NCBI GenBank assembly: GCA_028275105.1
Contig: JAQCNI010000043.1
Coordinates: 1 to 36,855 of the forward strand
DNA from: Halorubrum sp.
GTDB lineage: Archaea; Halobacteriota; Halobacteria; Halobacteriales; Haloferacaceae
DNA: 36,855 nt
Reading direction: 5' to 3'
The position numbers were made by a program, and so were the translations under genes. Below are positions 18,934 through 26,586 of the stretch, in pieces. Position 1 is the first letter of the stretch; the number at the start of each line of letters is the position of its first letter. Under the pieces are notes generated by a model that was given only the letters and a program-made list of their open reading frames with translations, did not search any database and was not told the origin of the DNA.

Positions 18934-19031
18934 TGGCCCCCGATGCCGACGCGGGCGGCGATTTCCGTCGTGTATCGGAGTCACACGACGACGTCCTCGC
19001 CATCGGTCTCACCGGGGGTGAGACGCGATGA
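18933..19031 (+). CDS. 32-residue micro-ORF joining leuC and leuD
   Basis: This ORF uses the last base of the leuC stop (TGATG) as the first of its ATG, and its TGA stop overlaps the leuD ATG as ATGA. It thus fills the 94-base gap between the two subunit genes exactly. The peptide begins MAPDADAGGDFRRVSESHDD and ends IGLTGGETR. It is acidic overall, as in real haloarchaeal proteins, and has no membrane segment. It may be a true small protein or only a bridge that carries ribosomes from leuC to leuD. I recognise no family. Confidence 0.55.
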   Translation: MAPDADAGGDFRRVSESHDDVLAIGLTGGETR

Positions 19032-19633
19032 GCGAAGACCAGCACATCACCGACGTCTCCGGTACCGGCGTGCCGATTCCGGGCGACGACGTCGATACCG
19101 ACCAGATCCTGCCGGCGAAGTTCATGAAGGAGGTCACGTTCGACAACATGGCGGACTACCTCTTTTACGACGTCCGGCGGGACGACGACGGCGAGTTCAA
19201 CGATCACCCGCTCAACCGCTTTGCGGGCGCGTCGATCGGGGTCGTCAACTCCAACTTCGGCTGTGGCTCCTCGCGGGAGCACGCGCCCCAAGCGATGATG
19301 CGGTGGGGAATCGACGGCGTCGTCGGCGAGTCGTACGCCGAGATCTTTCGGGACAACTGTAAGTCGCTCGGGATCCCGGCCGTCACGGCCGACCACGAGA
19401 CGGTGACGGCACTCCAGACGTGGATCGAGGACAACCCGGACGGCGACGTCGAGATCGACGTCGAGACCGAGACCGTCACCTACGGCGGGACGACGATCGA
19501 CGTCGACATCGACACGGGGATGAAGGAGGCGCTCGTCGACGGAATCTGGGATACGACCGCGTTGATGTACTCCAACCGGAGCAAGGTCGACGCGGCCGTC
19601 GACGATCTGCCGTACGTCGCGGGCGACGACTGA
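19028..19633 (+). CDS. leuD: 3-Isopropylmalate dehydratase small subunit, LeuD
   Basis: LeuD is the swivelling small subunit that completes the LeuC active site. The 201-residue protein has GDDVDTDQILPAKFMKEVTF near the N-terminus and the substrate-recognition block NSNFGCGSSREHAPQA near residue 75, then FRDNCKSLGIPAV. The length fits bacterial-type LeuD. It is the last gene of the tightly overlapped ilvB-to-leuD run; leuB follows after 76 bases with its own possible promoter. Confidence 0.95.
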   Translation: MSEDQHITDVSGTGVPIPGDDVDTDQILPAKFMKEVTFDNMADYLFYDVRRDDDGEFNDHPLNRFAGASIGVVNSNFGCGSSREHAPQAMMRWGIDGVVGESYAEIFRDNCKSLGIPAVTADHETVTALQTWIEDNPDGDVEIDVETETVTYGGTTIDVDIDTGMKEALVDGIWDTTALMYSNRSKVDAAVDDLPYVAGDD

Positions 19634-19645
19634 GTGCGATCCGAC

Positions 19646-19675
19646 CGACGTATCGGCGACCTGATCGACGTATCG
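19646..19675 (+). promoter_or_regulatory. 10-bp direct repeats upstream of leuB
   Basis: CGACGTATCG occurs at 19646-19655 and again at 19666-19675, exactly 20 bases apart, about two helical turns. A T-rich box CTCTTTTTGC follows at 19681-19690, 20-29 bases before the leuB ATG. The arrangement suits a regulator site just upstream of a TATA element; the regulator is unknown. Confidence 0.4.
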
Positions 19676-19709
19676 ACATCCTCTTTTTGCCGTCCCGCGG
19701 ACGACGCAT

Positions 19710-20702
19710 ATGACCGAACGCATCACCGTCATCGAGGGTGACGGGATCGGACGGGAAGTGATCCCGGCGGCGATCGACGTACTGGAGGCGCTCACCCCGG
19801 AATTCGAGTTCGTCACGGCCGACGCCGGCGACGCCGTGAAGGACGCGACCGGCGAGGCGCTGCCGGCCGAGACCTACGAACTGGCGGCGAGCACCGACGC
19901 GACGCTGTTCGGGGCGGCGGGCGACACCGCGGCCGACGTGATCCTCCCGCTCCGGGAGGCGGTCGGATCGTTCGTCAACGTCCGGCCCGCGAGGGCGTAT
20001 CCCGGCGTCGACGCGCTCCGCCCCGAGACGGACGTCGTCTTCCTCCGCGAGAACACCGAGGGCGTCTACTCGGGCCACGAGGCCCGGCTTAGCGACGACC
20101 TCTCGACGCTCACCCGCGTGGTCACCGCCTCGGCGTCGCGCGAACTCGCCGAGTACGCCTGCGAGTTCGTCGCCGACGGGCGCGGCCCCGGCCACCGGGA
20201 CGGGTTCACCGTCGTCCACAAGGCGAACGTGATGCGCGAGACCGACGGCCGCTTCCGCGAGGAGGCGCTCGCGGTCGCCGACGACCGCGACGTCGACGCC
20301 GACGAGGAGCTGATGGACGCGTTCGCGACGAAGCTCCCGCTCGACCCGACGCAGTACGGCGTCATCGTCTGTCCGAACCTCGCGGGCGACGTGCTTTCGG
20401 ACCTCGCGGCCGGGCTCGTCGGCGGGCTCGGGCTCCTCCCGTCCGCGAACGTCGGCCACGACAACGCGCTGTTCGAGCCGGTTCACGGCACCGCGCCGGA
20501 CATCGCCGGCGAGGGCGTCGCGAACCCGACGGCTGCGGTGCTATCGGCTGCGATGCTGGTCGAGTACCTCGGCCATGTCGAGGCGGGCGATCGCGTCCGC
20601 GACGCGGTCGAGTCCGTACTGTCCGACGGCCCGCGGACGGGGGACCTCGACGGCGACGCGACGACCGACGAGGTCACTGCGGCCATCATCGACCGGCTGT
20701 AG
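19710..20702 (+). CDS. leuB: 3-Isopropylmalate dehydrogenase, LeuB
   Basis: LeuB oxidises and decarboxylates 3-isopropylmalate with NAD+. The 330-residue protein is of the beta-decarboxylating dehydrogenase family: [13 protein letters not shown] at the N-terminus, [13 protein letters not shown] with substrate Arg residues, [12 protein letters not shown], the catalytic Lys in [13 protein letters not shown], the metal-binding Asp pair in [14 protein letters not shown], and the adenine-binding [13 protein letters not shown]. The family also contains isocitrate and homoisocitrate dehydrogenases; the leu neighbours favour LeuB. It completes the leucine branch begun by leuA at 12211. Confidence 0.93.
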   Translation: MTERITVIEGDGIGREVIPAAIDVLEALTPEFEFVTADAGDAVKDATGEALPAETYELAASTDATLFGAAGDTAADVILPLREAVGSFVNVRPARAYPGVDALRPETDVVFLRENTEGVYSGHEARLSDDLSTLTRVVTASASRELAEYACEFVADGRGPGHRDGFTVVHKANVMRETDGRFREEALAVADDRDVDADEELMDAFATKLPLDPTQYGVIVCPNLAGDVLSDLAAGLVGGLGLLPSANVGHDNALFEPVHGTAPDIAGEGVANPTAAVLSAAMLVEYLGHVEAGDRVRDAVESVLSDGPRTGDLDGDATTDEVTAAIIDRL

Positions 20703-20778
20703 GGATCCCGCCGGGACCGTCGCCGGCCGAGACCGCCGAACCACAAGAGAGGAAACCCTGCGGACCCTCAGTTCCGTC

Positions 20779-21159
20779 ATGAGCGATTACGAAGTCGCGA
20801 TGGAAGCCGCCTGGTTGGTCCGTGACGTCGAGGAGACCGACGACGCGATCGGCGTCGCGGTCAGCGAAGCCGGCAAGCGACTCAACGAGACGGACAAGCA
20901 GTACGTCGAGGTCGAACCCGGCGTCACCGGGTGTCCCGCCTGCGGAGAGCCGTTCGACGCCGCCTTCCTCGCGGCGAACACGGCGCTGGTCGGGCTACTG
21001 CTGGAGATCGACGTGTTCAACGCCGACAACGAGGAGCACGCCGAGCGGATCGCGAAAAGCGAAGTCGGCGGCGCGCTCCGGGACGTCCCGCTCGAGGTCA
21101 TCGAGATATTCGAAACCGATCCCGACGAGGCCGAGACCGAGGACGCCGCCGGCCGCTGA
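20779..21159 (+). CDS. DUF555 / UPF0212 family protein
   Basis: The 126-residue protein matches the archaeal DUF555 family as I know it: SDYEVAMEAAWLVRDVEETD at the start, IGVAVSEAGKRLN, the Cys pair in GCPACGEPFDAAFLAANTAL, and a C-terminal ERIAKSEVGGALRDVPLEV. The CPAC pair looks like half of a zinc site. The molecular function of the family is not known to me. It is 76 bases after leuB on the same strand; whether it is co-transcribed cannot be told from sequence. Confidence 0.88.
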   Translation: MSDYEVAMEAAWLVRDVEETDDAIGVAVSEAGKRLNETDKQYVEVEPGVTGCPACGEPFDAAFLAANTALVGLLLEIDVFNADNEEHAERIAKSEVGGALRDVPLEVIEIFETDPDEAETEDAAGR

Positions 21160-21198
21160 CCGCCCCACCCGATCTCCCGACCCCGCGGCCGAAACCTT

Positions 21199-21218
21199 TT
21201 CTAATAACCTTCGGTTAT
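21199..21218 (+). promoter_or_regulatory. TATA element with ATAACC-TTC-GGTTAT palindrome
   Basis: TTCTAATAACC followed by TTCGGTTATAC sits about 10-29 bases before the ATG of the HTH-CBS regulator. ATAACC and GGTTAT form a perfect 6-bp inverted repeat around TTC, overlapping the TATA region. This is where a repressor would block transcription, so autoregulation by the downstream HTH protein is plausible. A close variant, CTAATAACTTCGGTTACATT, occurs at 30366-30385. Confidence 0.5.
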
Positions 21219-21227
21219 ACATACGGT

Positions 21228-21767
21228 ATGGAGATCCCGACGCAACAGGACCTGCGAGAACGGCGCACGGCGCTCGAACTGACCCAGAGCGAGCTCGCCG
21301 ATGCCGCCGGCGTCTCCCAGCCGCTCATCGCCCGGATCGAGGGCGGCGACGTCGACCCCCGGCTCTCGACGCTCCGCCGGATCGTCAACGCGCTTCAGGA
21401 GGCCGAGGGGGAGGTGGTACGTGCGACCGACTTGATGAACGAGACCGTGATCAGCATCGCCCCCGACGACGCCGTGGGCGACGCCGTTGAACTGATGGAA
21501 CGCGAGGCGTACTCTCAGCTTCCGGTCCTCCAGAACGAGGTCCCGGTCGGGTCGATCAGCCAGACCGACGTCGTCCACGCCGGCGAGAACATCGGCGATC
21601 ACCCCGTTAGCGAGGTGATGAGTGAGTCGTTCCCCACGGTCGCACCCGACGCGACGGTCGACGAGGTGCGGAACCTCCTCGATCACTACAAGGCCGTCAT
21701 GGTGACCGACGGCGGTGAGACCGTCGGGATCATCGCCGAGGCCGACATCGCCGCGCACCTCTCGTAG
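21228..21767 (+). CDS. Transcriptional regulator with HTH (Xre/Cro) and two CBS domains
   Basis: The 179-residue protein begins with an Xre-type helix-turn-helix (LRERRTALELTQSELADAAG then VSQPLIARIEGGDVDPRLST, residues about 8-50). Two CBS domains follow (MNETVISIAPDDAVGDAVEL and MSESFPTVAPDATVDEVRNL), ending EADIAAHLS. CBS pairs bind adenosine nucleotides such as AMP, ATP or SAM, so it likely couples nucleotide state to transcription. The start at 21228 is supported by the TATA-like box 20-30 bases upstream. The palindrome in that box is a candidate operator. Targets are not known. Confidence 0.9.
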   Translation: MEIPTQQDLRERRTALELTQSELADAAGVSQPLIARIEGGDVDPRLSTLRRIVNALQEAEGEVVRATDLMNETVISIAPDDAVGDAVELMEREAYSQLPVLQNEVPVGSISQTDVVHAGENIGDHPVSEVMSESFPTVAPDATVDEVRNLLDHYKAVMVTDGGETVGIIAEADIAAHLS

Positions 21768-21797
21768 CCGGCGACGGCGGGAGCGGGCGCCGGTTAC

Positions 21798-21845
21798 GGA
21801 AGTTCGAGGAGAAAGTCTCGCGCTTCAGCGCGGGGATGAATCCGA
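21798..21845 (+). mobile_element. 48-bp IS605-like mini-element, copy 1
   Basis: This unit starts directly after TTAC and matches 28642-28689 at about 39 of 48 positions. It has the same layout: GGAAGTTCGAGGAGAAAG, an 8-bp GC stem (21816-21823 with 21828-21835) around a TTCA loop, then a short tail. The stem-loop and GGGGA tail resemble right ends of haloarchaeal IS200/IS605 elements. It lies 30 bases after the HTH-CBS gene stop. Confidence 0.6.
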
Positions 21846-21903
21846 CAACCCCTCTACACGCTACGCTCTCTGTTGTAAACGGATGTTTTAACTAAGCAAT
21901 TAC
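21846..21903. other. A/T-rich stretch without recognised gene
   Basis: Between the 48-bp mini-element and the next relic the sequence is markedly A/T-richer than its surroundings, with TGTTGTAAAC and GTTTTAACTAAG. No ORF with coding character is present. It ends in TTAC at 21900-21903. Confidence 0.5.
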
Positions 21904-22171
21904 CATACTAACAGATAACCGAGGCGGCCTATCCGCCCAGCTAATTGGACAATATCGGGATTCCCAGATTCCACGCAGAAAGCATCCCTTTCTGTTGTGG
22001 ATTTCGGGATACAGGCAGAAAAAGTATCTCTGAATCCCATACCGGCATAGGAGTAACGGCTGGTTGGCACAGCTAGTAGCCGTCATCGAGGCGTCTACAA
22101 ACCGTAACCATCCCAAACCAGCGGCGCAGTGCCGTGGGAATCTTCGCCCTTCAGGGCGGAGAGGATGTCAA
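21904..22171 (+). mobile_element. tnpB-less IS605-type relic with orphan omega-RNA-like end
   Basis: The interval starts after TTAC, the target of several IS200/IS605 elements, with a GGCGG-CCTAT-CCGCC hairpin 18 bases in. A long imperfect inverted repeat follows at about 21953-22015 (ATTCCACGCAGAAAG against CTTTCTGTTGTGGAT). The block at 22051-22074 matches 39-62 of the window, and the unit ends with CGCCC-TTCA-GGGCG and GAGGATGTCAA. No transposase or TnpB reading frame is present, so it is either a miniature element or a decayed one. Its final TCA (22168-22170) is the stop codon of the SDR gene on the other strand. Exact ends are inferred. Confidence 0.55.
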
Positions 22172-22872
22172 CGCGTTGCCGTTCGCCACTCACGGAGGCC
22201 CAATCGGCCGCCATCCAGGTCCGCCGCCGGCGCGTCCGTCGCCGCCCAGACGAACAGCGGCGCGACCTCCTCGGGATCACGGGCGCGTTCAACCCCGGTT
22301 AAGTCGGTGGCAACGAGCCCCGGATCGACGACCCCGACGGCCGCGTCGACGTCGGCGGCGAACCCCCGAGCGACCGCCTCGGCGGCCGCCTTCGAGATCG
22401 CGTATGCGCCCATCCCGGCGGTCGGCTCGTGCGCGACGGAGCCGGAGGGAACGATCACCCGCGCATCGTCCGCGAGGTGTGGGACCGCCTCGGTGACGGT
22501 CGCGAACACGCCGCGCGCGTTCGTCCGAACCGCCTCGTCGAAGTCGGCGTATGGAACGTCGTCGATCGGCGTGTCACCCGGGTCGCCACCGAAGACGGCC
22601 GCGTTCGCAAACACCACGTCGATCGGCCCAGCCTCGCCGCCGACCCGCTCGAAGAACCGTTCGAGTTCGCGCTCGTCGCGGACGTCGGCGCGGGTTCCCC
22701 AGGCGGTCCCCGCGGCGTCCGTTCCGTCCCCGTTCAACTCGGTGACCGTCCGGTCGACCGCTTCCCTATCGCGGCCGGAGACGGCGACGAAGGCACCGGC
22801 ATCGATGAAGGCCCGGGCGACTGCCCGCCCGATCCCGCTTGTTGCCCCGGTTATCGCAACTGTAGGCTCCAT
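22168..22872 (-). CDS. Short-chain dehydrogenase/reductase (SDR)
   Basis: The 234-residue protein is a classical SDR with TGATSGIGRAVARAF (NAD(P)-binding Gly motif) at residues 8-22, NAAVFGG near 90, the catalytic Ser in VPSGSVA and the YAISKAAAEA Tyr-x-x-x-Lys motif. DPGLVATDLTGV follows at the substrate lid. The substrate cannot be told. The last codons and stop lie at the end of the convergent mobile relic: the TGA comes from GGATGTCA, so the original C-terminus may have been trimmed. It is divergent from crtD, with 135 bases between. Confidence 0.9.
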   Translation of the reverse strand: MEPTVAITGATSGIGRAVARAFIDAGAFVAVSGRDREAVDRTVTELNGDGTDAAGTAWGTRADVRDERELERFFERVGGEAGPIDVVFANAAVFGGDPGDTPIDDVPYADFDEAVRTNARGVFATVTEAVPHLADDARVIVPSGSVAHEPTAGMGAYAISKAAAEAVARGFAADVDAAVGVVDPGLVATDLTGVERARDPEEVAPLFVWAATDAPAADLDGGRLGLREWRTATR

Positions 22873-22975
22873 ATACCGATCGATACGCGCGTCGGCGACT
22901 TAGTGGTGTCTTCGGGCTTCCGGACGTCCGGCTCGACGGCGTCCTCCGAACCCGACCTCGGCGAGCCGATGCCGG

Positions 22976-22985
22976 TATTTATACC
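22976..22985 (+). promoter_or_regulatory. TATA box of the crtD-lyeJ-cruF operon
   Basis: TATTTATACC lies 23-32 bases before the crtD ATG, the ideal place for a leaderless transcript. Confidence 0.7.
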
Positions 22986-23007
22986 GCTCCCGTGCGTCGG
23001 ATCGAAC

Positions 23008-24645
23008 ATGGACGCGGTTCCGGAAATCGACGGCGTGGCCGGCGAGTCCGTTGTCGTCATCGGCGGCGGCTTCGGCGGCCTCTCGACGGCCTGTTACCTC
23101 GCCGACGCCGGCGCGGACGTGACGCTTCTCGAGAAGAACGGACAGCTCGGCGGACGCGCGAGCCGGCTCGAAGCCGACGGGTTCGAGTTCGACATGGGCC
23201 CGTCGTGGTACCTCATGCCCGACGTGTTCGAGCGGTTCTTCGGTCACTTCGGTCGGTCGCCGGAGGACTACTACTCACTGAGCCACTTGGACCCGCACTA
23301 CCGCGTGTTCTGGAAGGACGGCGATCAGGTCGACGTGCTCTCCGACATGGACCACAACCGCGAGCTGTTCGAATCCTACGAAACCGGCGCGGGCGACGCG
23401 CTCGACGAGTACCTGACGGAGTCGAAACGGACCTACGAGATCGGGATGGAGCACTTCGTGTACGAGGACCGGCCGCGGCTGCGGGACTACGTCGACACCG
23501 ACGTCCTCCGGTACTCCTGGGGACTCTCGTTGCTCGGCAAGATGCAGGGCCACGTGGAGGGGTACTTCGACCACCCGAAACTCCAACAGCTGATGCAGTA
23601 CACGCTCGTGTTTCTCGGCGGGTCGCCGACGAACACCCCCGCGCTGTACAACCTGATGAGCCACGTCGATTTCAACATGGGCGTCTACTACCCCGACGGC
23701 GGACTCGGCGCGGTCGTCGACGGGATCGTCGAACTCGCCGAGGAGCTCGGCGTCGAGTTCGTCACCGACGCCGAGGTCACCGCGATCGAGGGCCGACGCG
23801 GCGGGTTCGCGGTCGAGGTCAACGGCGGCGGCGACGGCGTCACGAACGTCGAACGCGAGGCACGGGGAGCGAGGGACGCGGAGACCGGAGAGGCCGTCGG
23901 CGACGGCGGCGCGGTCGCCGACGACAACGGTGGGACCGCCGCCGGCGACCCCGGTCCCGACGACACCACCCGTTACCTCGCCGACTTGGTCGTCTCGAAT
24001 GCCGACTACGCCCACACCGAGCAGGAGCTACTCCCGCCGGAGAAGCGCCAGTACACCGATGAGTACTGGGAGTCGCGGACGTTCGCGCCCTCGGCGTTCC
24101 TGTTGTACCTCGGCGTGGAGGGTGACGTCGACGAGCTCGCCCACCACACGCTGGTGTTGCCGACGGCGTGGGACGAGCATTTCGCGCAGATCTTCGACGA
24201 GCCGGCGTGGCCCGACGATCCGGCGTATTACCTCTGTGTGCCGTCCGAGACGGACGACTCGGTCGCGCCCGAGGGCCACAGCAACCTGTTCGCGCTCGTC
24301 CCGATCGCACCCGGGCTGGAGGACACCCCCGAACGCCGTGCCGAGTATCGTGACCTCGTCCTCGACGATATCGCCGAGAACACCGGGACCGACCTCCGCG
24401 ACCGGATCGTCTTCGAGGAGATGTTCTCCGTCGAGGACTTCGCCGACCGGTACAACAGCTACGAGGGGAGCGCACTCGGACTGGCCCACACGCTCCGACA
24501 GACGTCGCTGTTGCGCCCGCCACACCGTTCCTCGGAGGTCGACGGACTCTACTTCACCGGCGCGACGACGACGCCCGGAATCGGCGTCCCGATGTGTCTG
24601 ATAAGCGGAGGATTGACGGCCGAGCGGATCGCGGATACGATCTGA
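23008..24645 (+). CDS. crtD: Carotenoid 3,4-desaturase, CrtD (CrtI family)
   Basis: The 545-residue flavoprotein has the CrtI-family FAD motif VVVIGGGFGGLSTACYLADA near 14-33, LEKNGQLGGRASRL, DMGPSWYLMPDVFERFF and the C-terminal GLYFTGATTTPGIGVPMCL. CrtI-like enzymes include phytoene desaturase and the 3,4-desaturase of bacterioruberin synthesis. The neighbours lyeJ and cruF, in the order described for Haloarcula japonica, favour CrtD. A low-complexity acidic/Gly-rich insert of about 45 residues (around 272-315) sits in the middle and is probably a surface loop. The ATG at 23008 has a well-placed TATA box. A phytoene desaturase assignment is the main alternative. Confidence 0.85.
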   Translation: MDAVPEIDGVAGESVVVIGGGFGGLSTACYLADAGADVTLLEKNGQLGGRASRLEADGFEFDMGPSWYLMPDVFERFFGHFGRSPEDYYSLSHLDPHYRVFWKDGDQVDVLSDMDHNRELFESYETGAGDALDEYLTESKRTYEIGMEHFVYEDRPRLRDYVDTDVLRYSWGLSLLGKMQGHVEGYFDHPKLQQLMQYTLVFLGGSPTNTPALYNLMSHVDFNMGVYYPDGGLGAVVDGIVELAEELGVEFVTDAEVTAIEGRRGGFAVEVNGGGDGVTNVEREARGARDAETGEAVGDGGAVADDNGGTAAGDPGPDDTTRYLADLVVSNADYAHTEQELLPPEKRQYTDEYWESRTFAPSAFLLYLGVEGDVDELAHHTLVLPTAWDEHFAQIFDEPAWPDDPAYYLCVPSETDDSVAPEGHSNLFALVPIAPGLEDTPERRAEYRDLVLDDIAENTGTDLRDRIVFEEMFSVEDFADRYNSYEGSALGLAHTLRQTSLLRPPHRSSEVDGLYFTGATTTPGIGVPMCLISGGLTAERIADTI

Positions 24646-24656
24646 GGCGAGGAACA

Positions 24657-25568
24657 GTGACCGGAACCGACCACACCGGCTCGGACGCGGGCCGTCACAA
24701 CGCGGCCGACGGCCGGGGGATCGTCGGCCATCTTCGGTACCTGTTCGTGCTCTCACGACCGCGCTTCTGGCTGTACCTCGCGGGCCCGGTCGCGGTCGGA
24801 GTCACCTACGGGATCGACGACGTAAGCGGGCTGTTCACTCCGGTGACGGTCGCACTCGCCGCGTACTTCCTCCTGCCGGCGAACGTCTTCCTGTACGGCG
24901 TCAACGACGTCTTTGACGCCGATATCGACGCAATCAACCCAAAAAAGGAGGGTCGCGAGGCGCGCTGGCAGGGAGATCGGGTCGTCGCGGCCGCAGTCGC
25001 CGTCTCCACGGCGGGCGGGCTCGCGACGCTCGCGATCACGCCGCAGGTCGCGTGGCCGTACCTACTGGGGTTCGTCGCCCTCGCCGCGGGGTACAGCGCG
25101 CCGCCGTTGCGGTTCAAAACGACGCCGCTGCTCGACTCGGCCTCGAACGGGCTGTACATTCTTCCGGGAGCGGCCGCGTACGCGACCGTGGCCGGCACGC
25201 ATCCGCCGCTTCCGGCGCTCGTCGGGGCGTGGCTCTGGACGATGGGGATGCACACGTTCTCGGCGATCCCGGACATCGACCCCGACCGTGAGGCGGGGAT
25301 CCGGACGACGGCGACGGTGCTCGGCGAGTCCCGGACGTACGCCTACTGCTTCGGCTGCTGGGCGGCCGGTGCGGTCGCGTTCGCGGTCCTCGACGTCAGG
25401 CTCGGCCTCCTCCTCGGCCTCTATCCCGCCTTCGTGGCGTGGGTCGCGACCTCGGGCGTCGCCGTCGACCGGGCCTACTGGTGGTTCCCGGCGCTTAACA
25501 CCCTCGTCGGGACCCTGCTCGCGATGGGCGGACTCTGGCGCGTCTACCCGATCTGGGGGGTGCTCTGA
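24657..25568 (+). CDS. lyeJ: Lycopene elongase/hydratase, UbiA family (LyeJ type)
   Basis: This 303-residue membrane protein is a UbiA-type prenyltransferase with NDVFDADIDAINPKKEGRE as first Asp motif and DIDPDREAGIRTTATVLGE as second. About eight hydrophobic helices are visible. In haloarchaea this type adds C5 units to the ends of lycopene and hydrates them, giving the C50 skeleton of bacterioruberin. The GTG at 24657 follows a GAGGCGAGG Shine-Dalgarno-like run and lies 11 bases after the crtD stop; the longer frame upstream overlaps crtD. The stop overlaps the cruF start as TGATG. Gene order and overlap point to one operon. Confidence 0.87.
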   Translation: MTGTDHTGSDAGRHNAADGRGIVGHLRYLFVLSRPRFWLYLAGPVAVGVTYGIDDVSGLFTPVTVALAAYFLLPANVFLYGVNDVFDADIDAINPKKEGREARWQGDRVVAAAVAVSTAGGLATLAITPQVAWPYLLGFVALAAGYSAPPLRFKTTPLLDSASNGLYILPGAAAYATVAGTHPPLPALVGAWLWTMGMHTFSAIPDIDPDREAGIRTTATVLGESRTYAYCFGCWAAGAVAFAVLDVRLGLLLGLYPAFVAWVATSGVAVDRAYWWFPALNTLVGTLLAMGGLWRVYPIWGVL

Positions 25569-26455
25569 TGGACGGCGACGGGCCGCCGTCGCCGGCGTCC
25601 TCGCCGAGCACCCCTCGAACGCTCCGCGATCGGCTGCCGAACACCCGCGAGGGAGCGGAGACGTCGCTCGACCGTCTCGTCCGCGAAAACCGCTTCACGA
25701 TCGCCGTGTTGTTCCCCGCGGTCGGGGCGGTCACGCTCGTCGGGAGCGCCGAGGGGTGGATCCCGGAACCGTTCGCGTTTCACCCGTGGTTCGTGCTGTT
25801 CGGCGTGCTGGTGATGCGGTCGCCGCTCGTCGTGGGGATCCTGCCGCTGCTCGACCGGCGGGCGGTCGGCTGGATCGGCGTGTTGATCGCGTACACGTAC
25901 GCGATCGAGGGGCTCGGCGTCCGGACCGGCTGGCCGTACGGAACCTTCGAGTACACCGTGAGTCTCGGGCCGATGCTCGGCGGCGTTCCCGTCGCGCTCC
26001 CGGTGTTTTTCGTCCCGCTCGTCGTCAACGCGTACCTGCTGTATTCGTTGTTGTCCGGCGGGCGCTCGTCGAGCGGGTGGGTCCGGCTGCTCGCCGTGGC
26101 CCTCGCCGTCGTCGCGATGGACGTGGTGTTGGACCCCGGCGCGGTCGCGGTCGGTTTCTGGACCTTCGGTGGCGGCGCGTTCTACGGCATTCCCCTCTCG
26201 AACTACGCTGGATGGGTGCTGTCGGCGACGGTGGCGGTGGTCACGCTCGACCGCGCGTTCGACGCCGACGCGGTCCGAGACCGGCTCACACGGTGCGAGT
26301 TCATGCTCGACGACATGGTGAGCTTCGTGATCCTCTGGGGTGGGATCAACGTGTGGTTTGGCAACTATCTCCCGGCCGCCGTCGCGCTCGCGTTCGGGGT
26401 CGCGCTCGTCCGGGCCAACCGGTTCGACGCCCGCCTGCTGAACCAGTGGCGCTGA
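25568..26455 (+). CDS. cruF: Bisanhydrobacterioruberin hydratase, CruF
   Basis: The 295-residue protein has an N-terminal charged region of about 45 residues and then seven to eight hydrophobic helices, with GVRTGWPYGTFEYT, MDVVLDPGAVAVGFWTF and ILWGGINVWFGNYLPA. These are typical of the CruF/DUF422 carotenoid hydratases. In haloarchaea CruF hydrates the ends of bisanhydrobacterioruberin to finish bacterioruberin. It overlaps lyeJ by one base (TGATG) and is the last gene of the cluster. Confidence 0.87.
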   Translation: MDGDGPPSPASSPSTPRTLRDRLPNTREGAETSLDRLVRENRFTIAVLFPAVGAVTLVGSAEGWIPEPFAFHPWFVLFGVLVMRSPLVVGILPLLDRRAVGWIGVLIAYTYAIEGLGVRTGWPYGTFEYTVSLGPMLGGVPVALPVFFVPLVVNAYLLYSLLSGGRSSSGWVRLLAVALAVVAMDVVLDPGAVAVGFWTFGGGAFYGIPLSNYAGWVLSATVAVVTLDRAFDADAVRDRLTRCEFMLDDMVSFVILWGGINVWFGNYLPAAVALAFGVALVRANRFDARLLNQWR

Positions 26456-26503
26456 GTCGAGGAGCGGTATCACTCCCGACCGACATCGTCCCGCCGGACA
26501 CCG

Positions 26504-26511
26504 TTTATATA
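26504..26511 (+). promoter_or_regulatory. TATA box before the DAC-like gene
   Basis: TTTATATA lies 22-29 bases before an ATG at 26533 that begins a 17-residue ORF, and 68-75 bases before the DAC gene start at 26579. This is the strongest TATA sequence in the cruF-DAC gap. Confidence 0.65.
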
Positions 26512-26532
26512 TCTTCCCGAGCTTATGACCGT

Positions 26533-26586
26533 ATGGAGCGGCCGAAGCACCACGAGGCGGCGTTCGGACGGAGGATCGATGCGTAA
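26533..26586 (+). CDS. 17-residue upstream ORF overlapping the DAC gene start
   Basis: The ORF starts at the position expected for a leaderless transcript from the TATA box at 26504 and encodes MERPKHHEAAFGRRIDA, ending at TAA 26584-26586. It contains the GGAGG (26570-26574) that would serve the DAC gene, and its stop lies just after the DAC ATG (26579-26581), so it could feed ribosomes to that start. Whether the peptide itself matters is unknown. Confidence 0.4.
   Translation: MERPKHHEAAFGRRIDA

Noticed and set aside
21892-22116. A 74-codon minus-strand ORF in the mobile relic
   Set aside because: No resemblance to transposase or TnpB, and it covers the inverted repeats and omega-RNA-like block.
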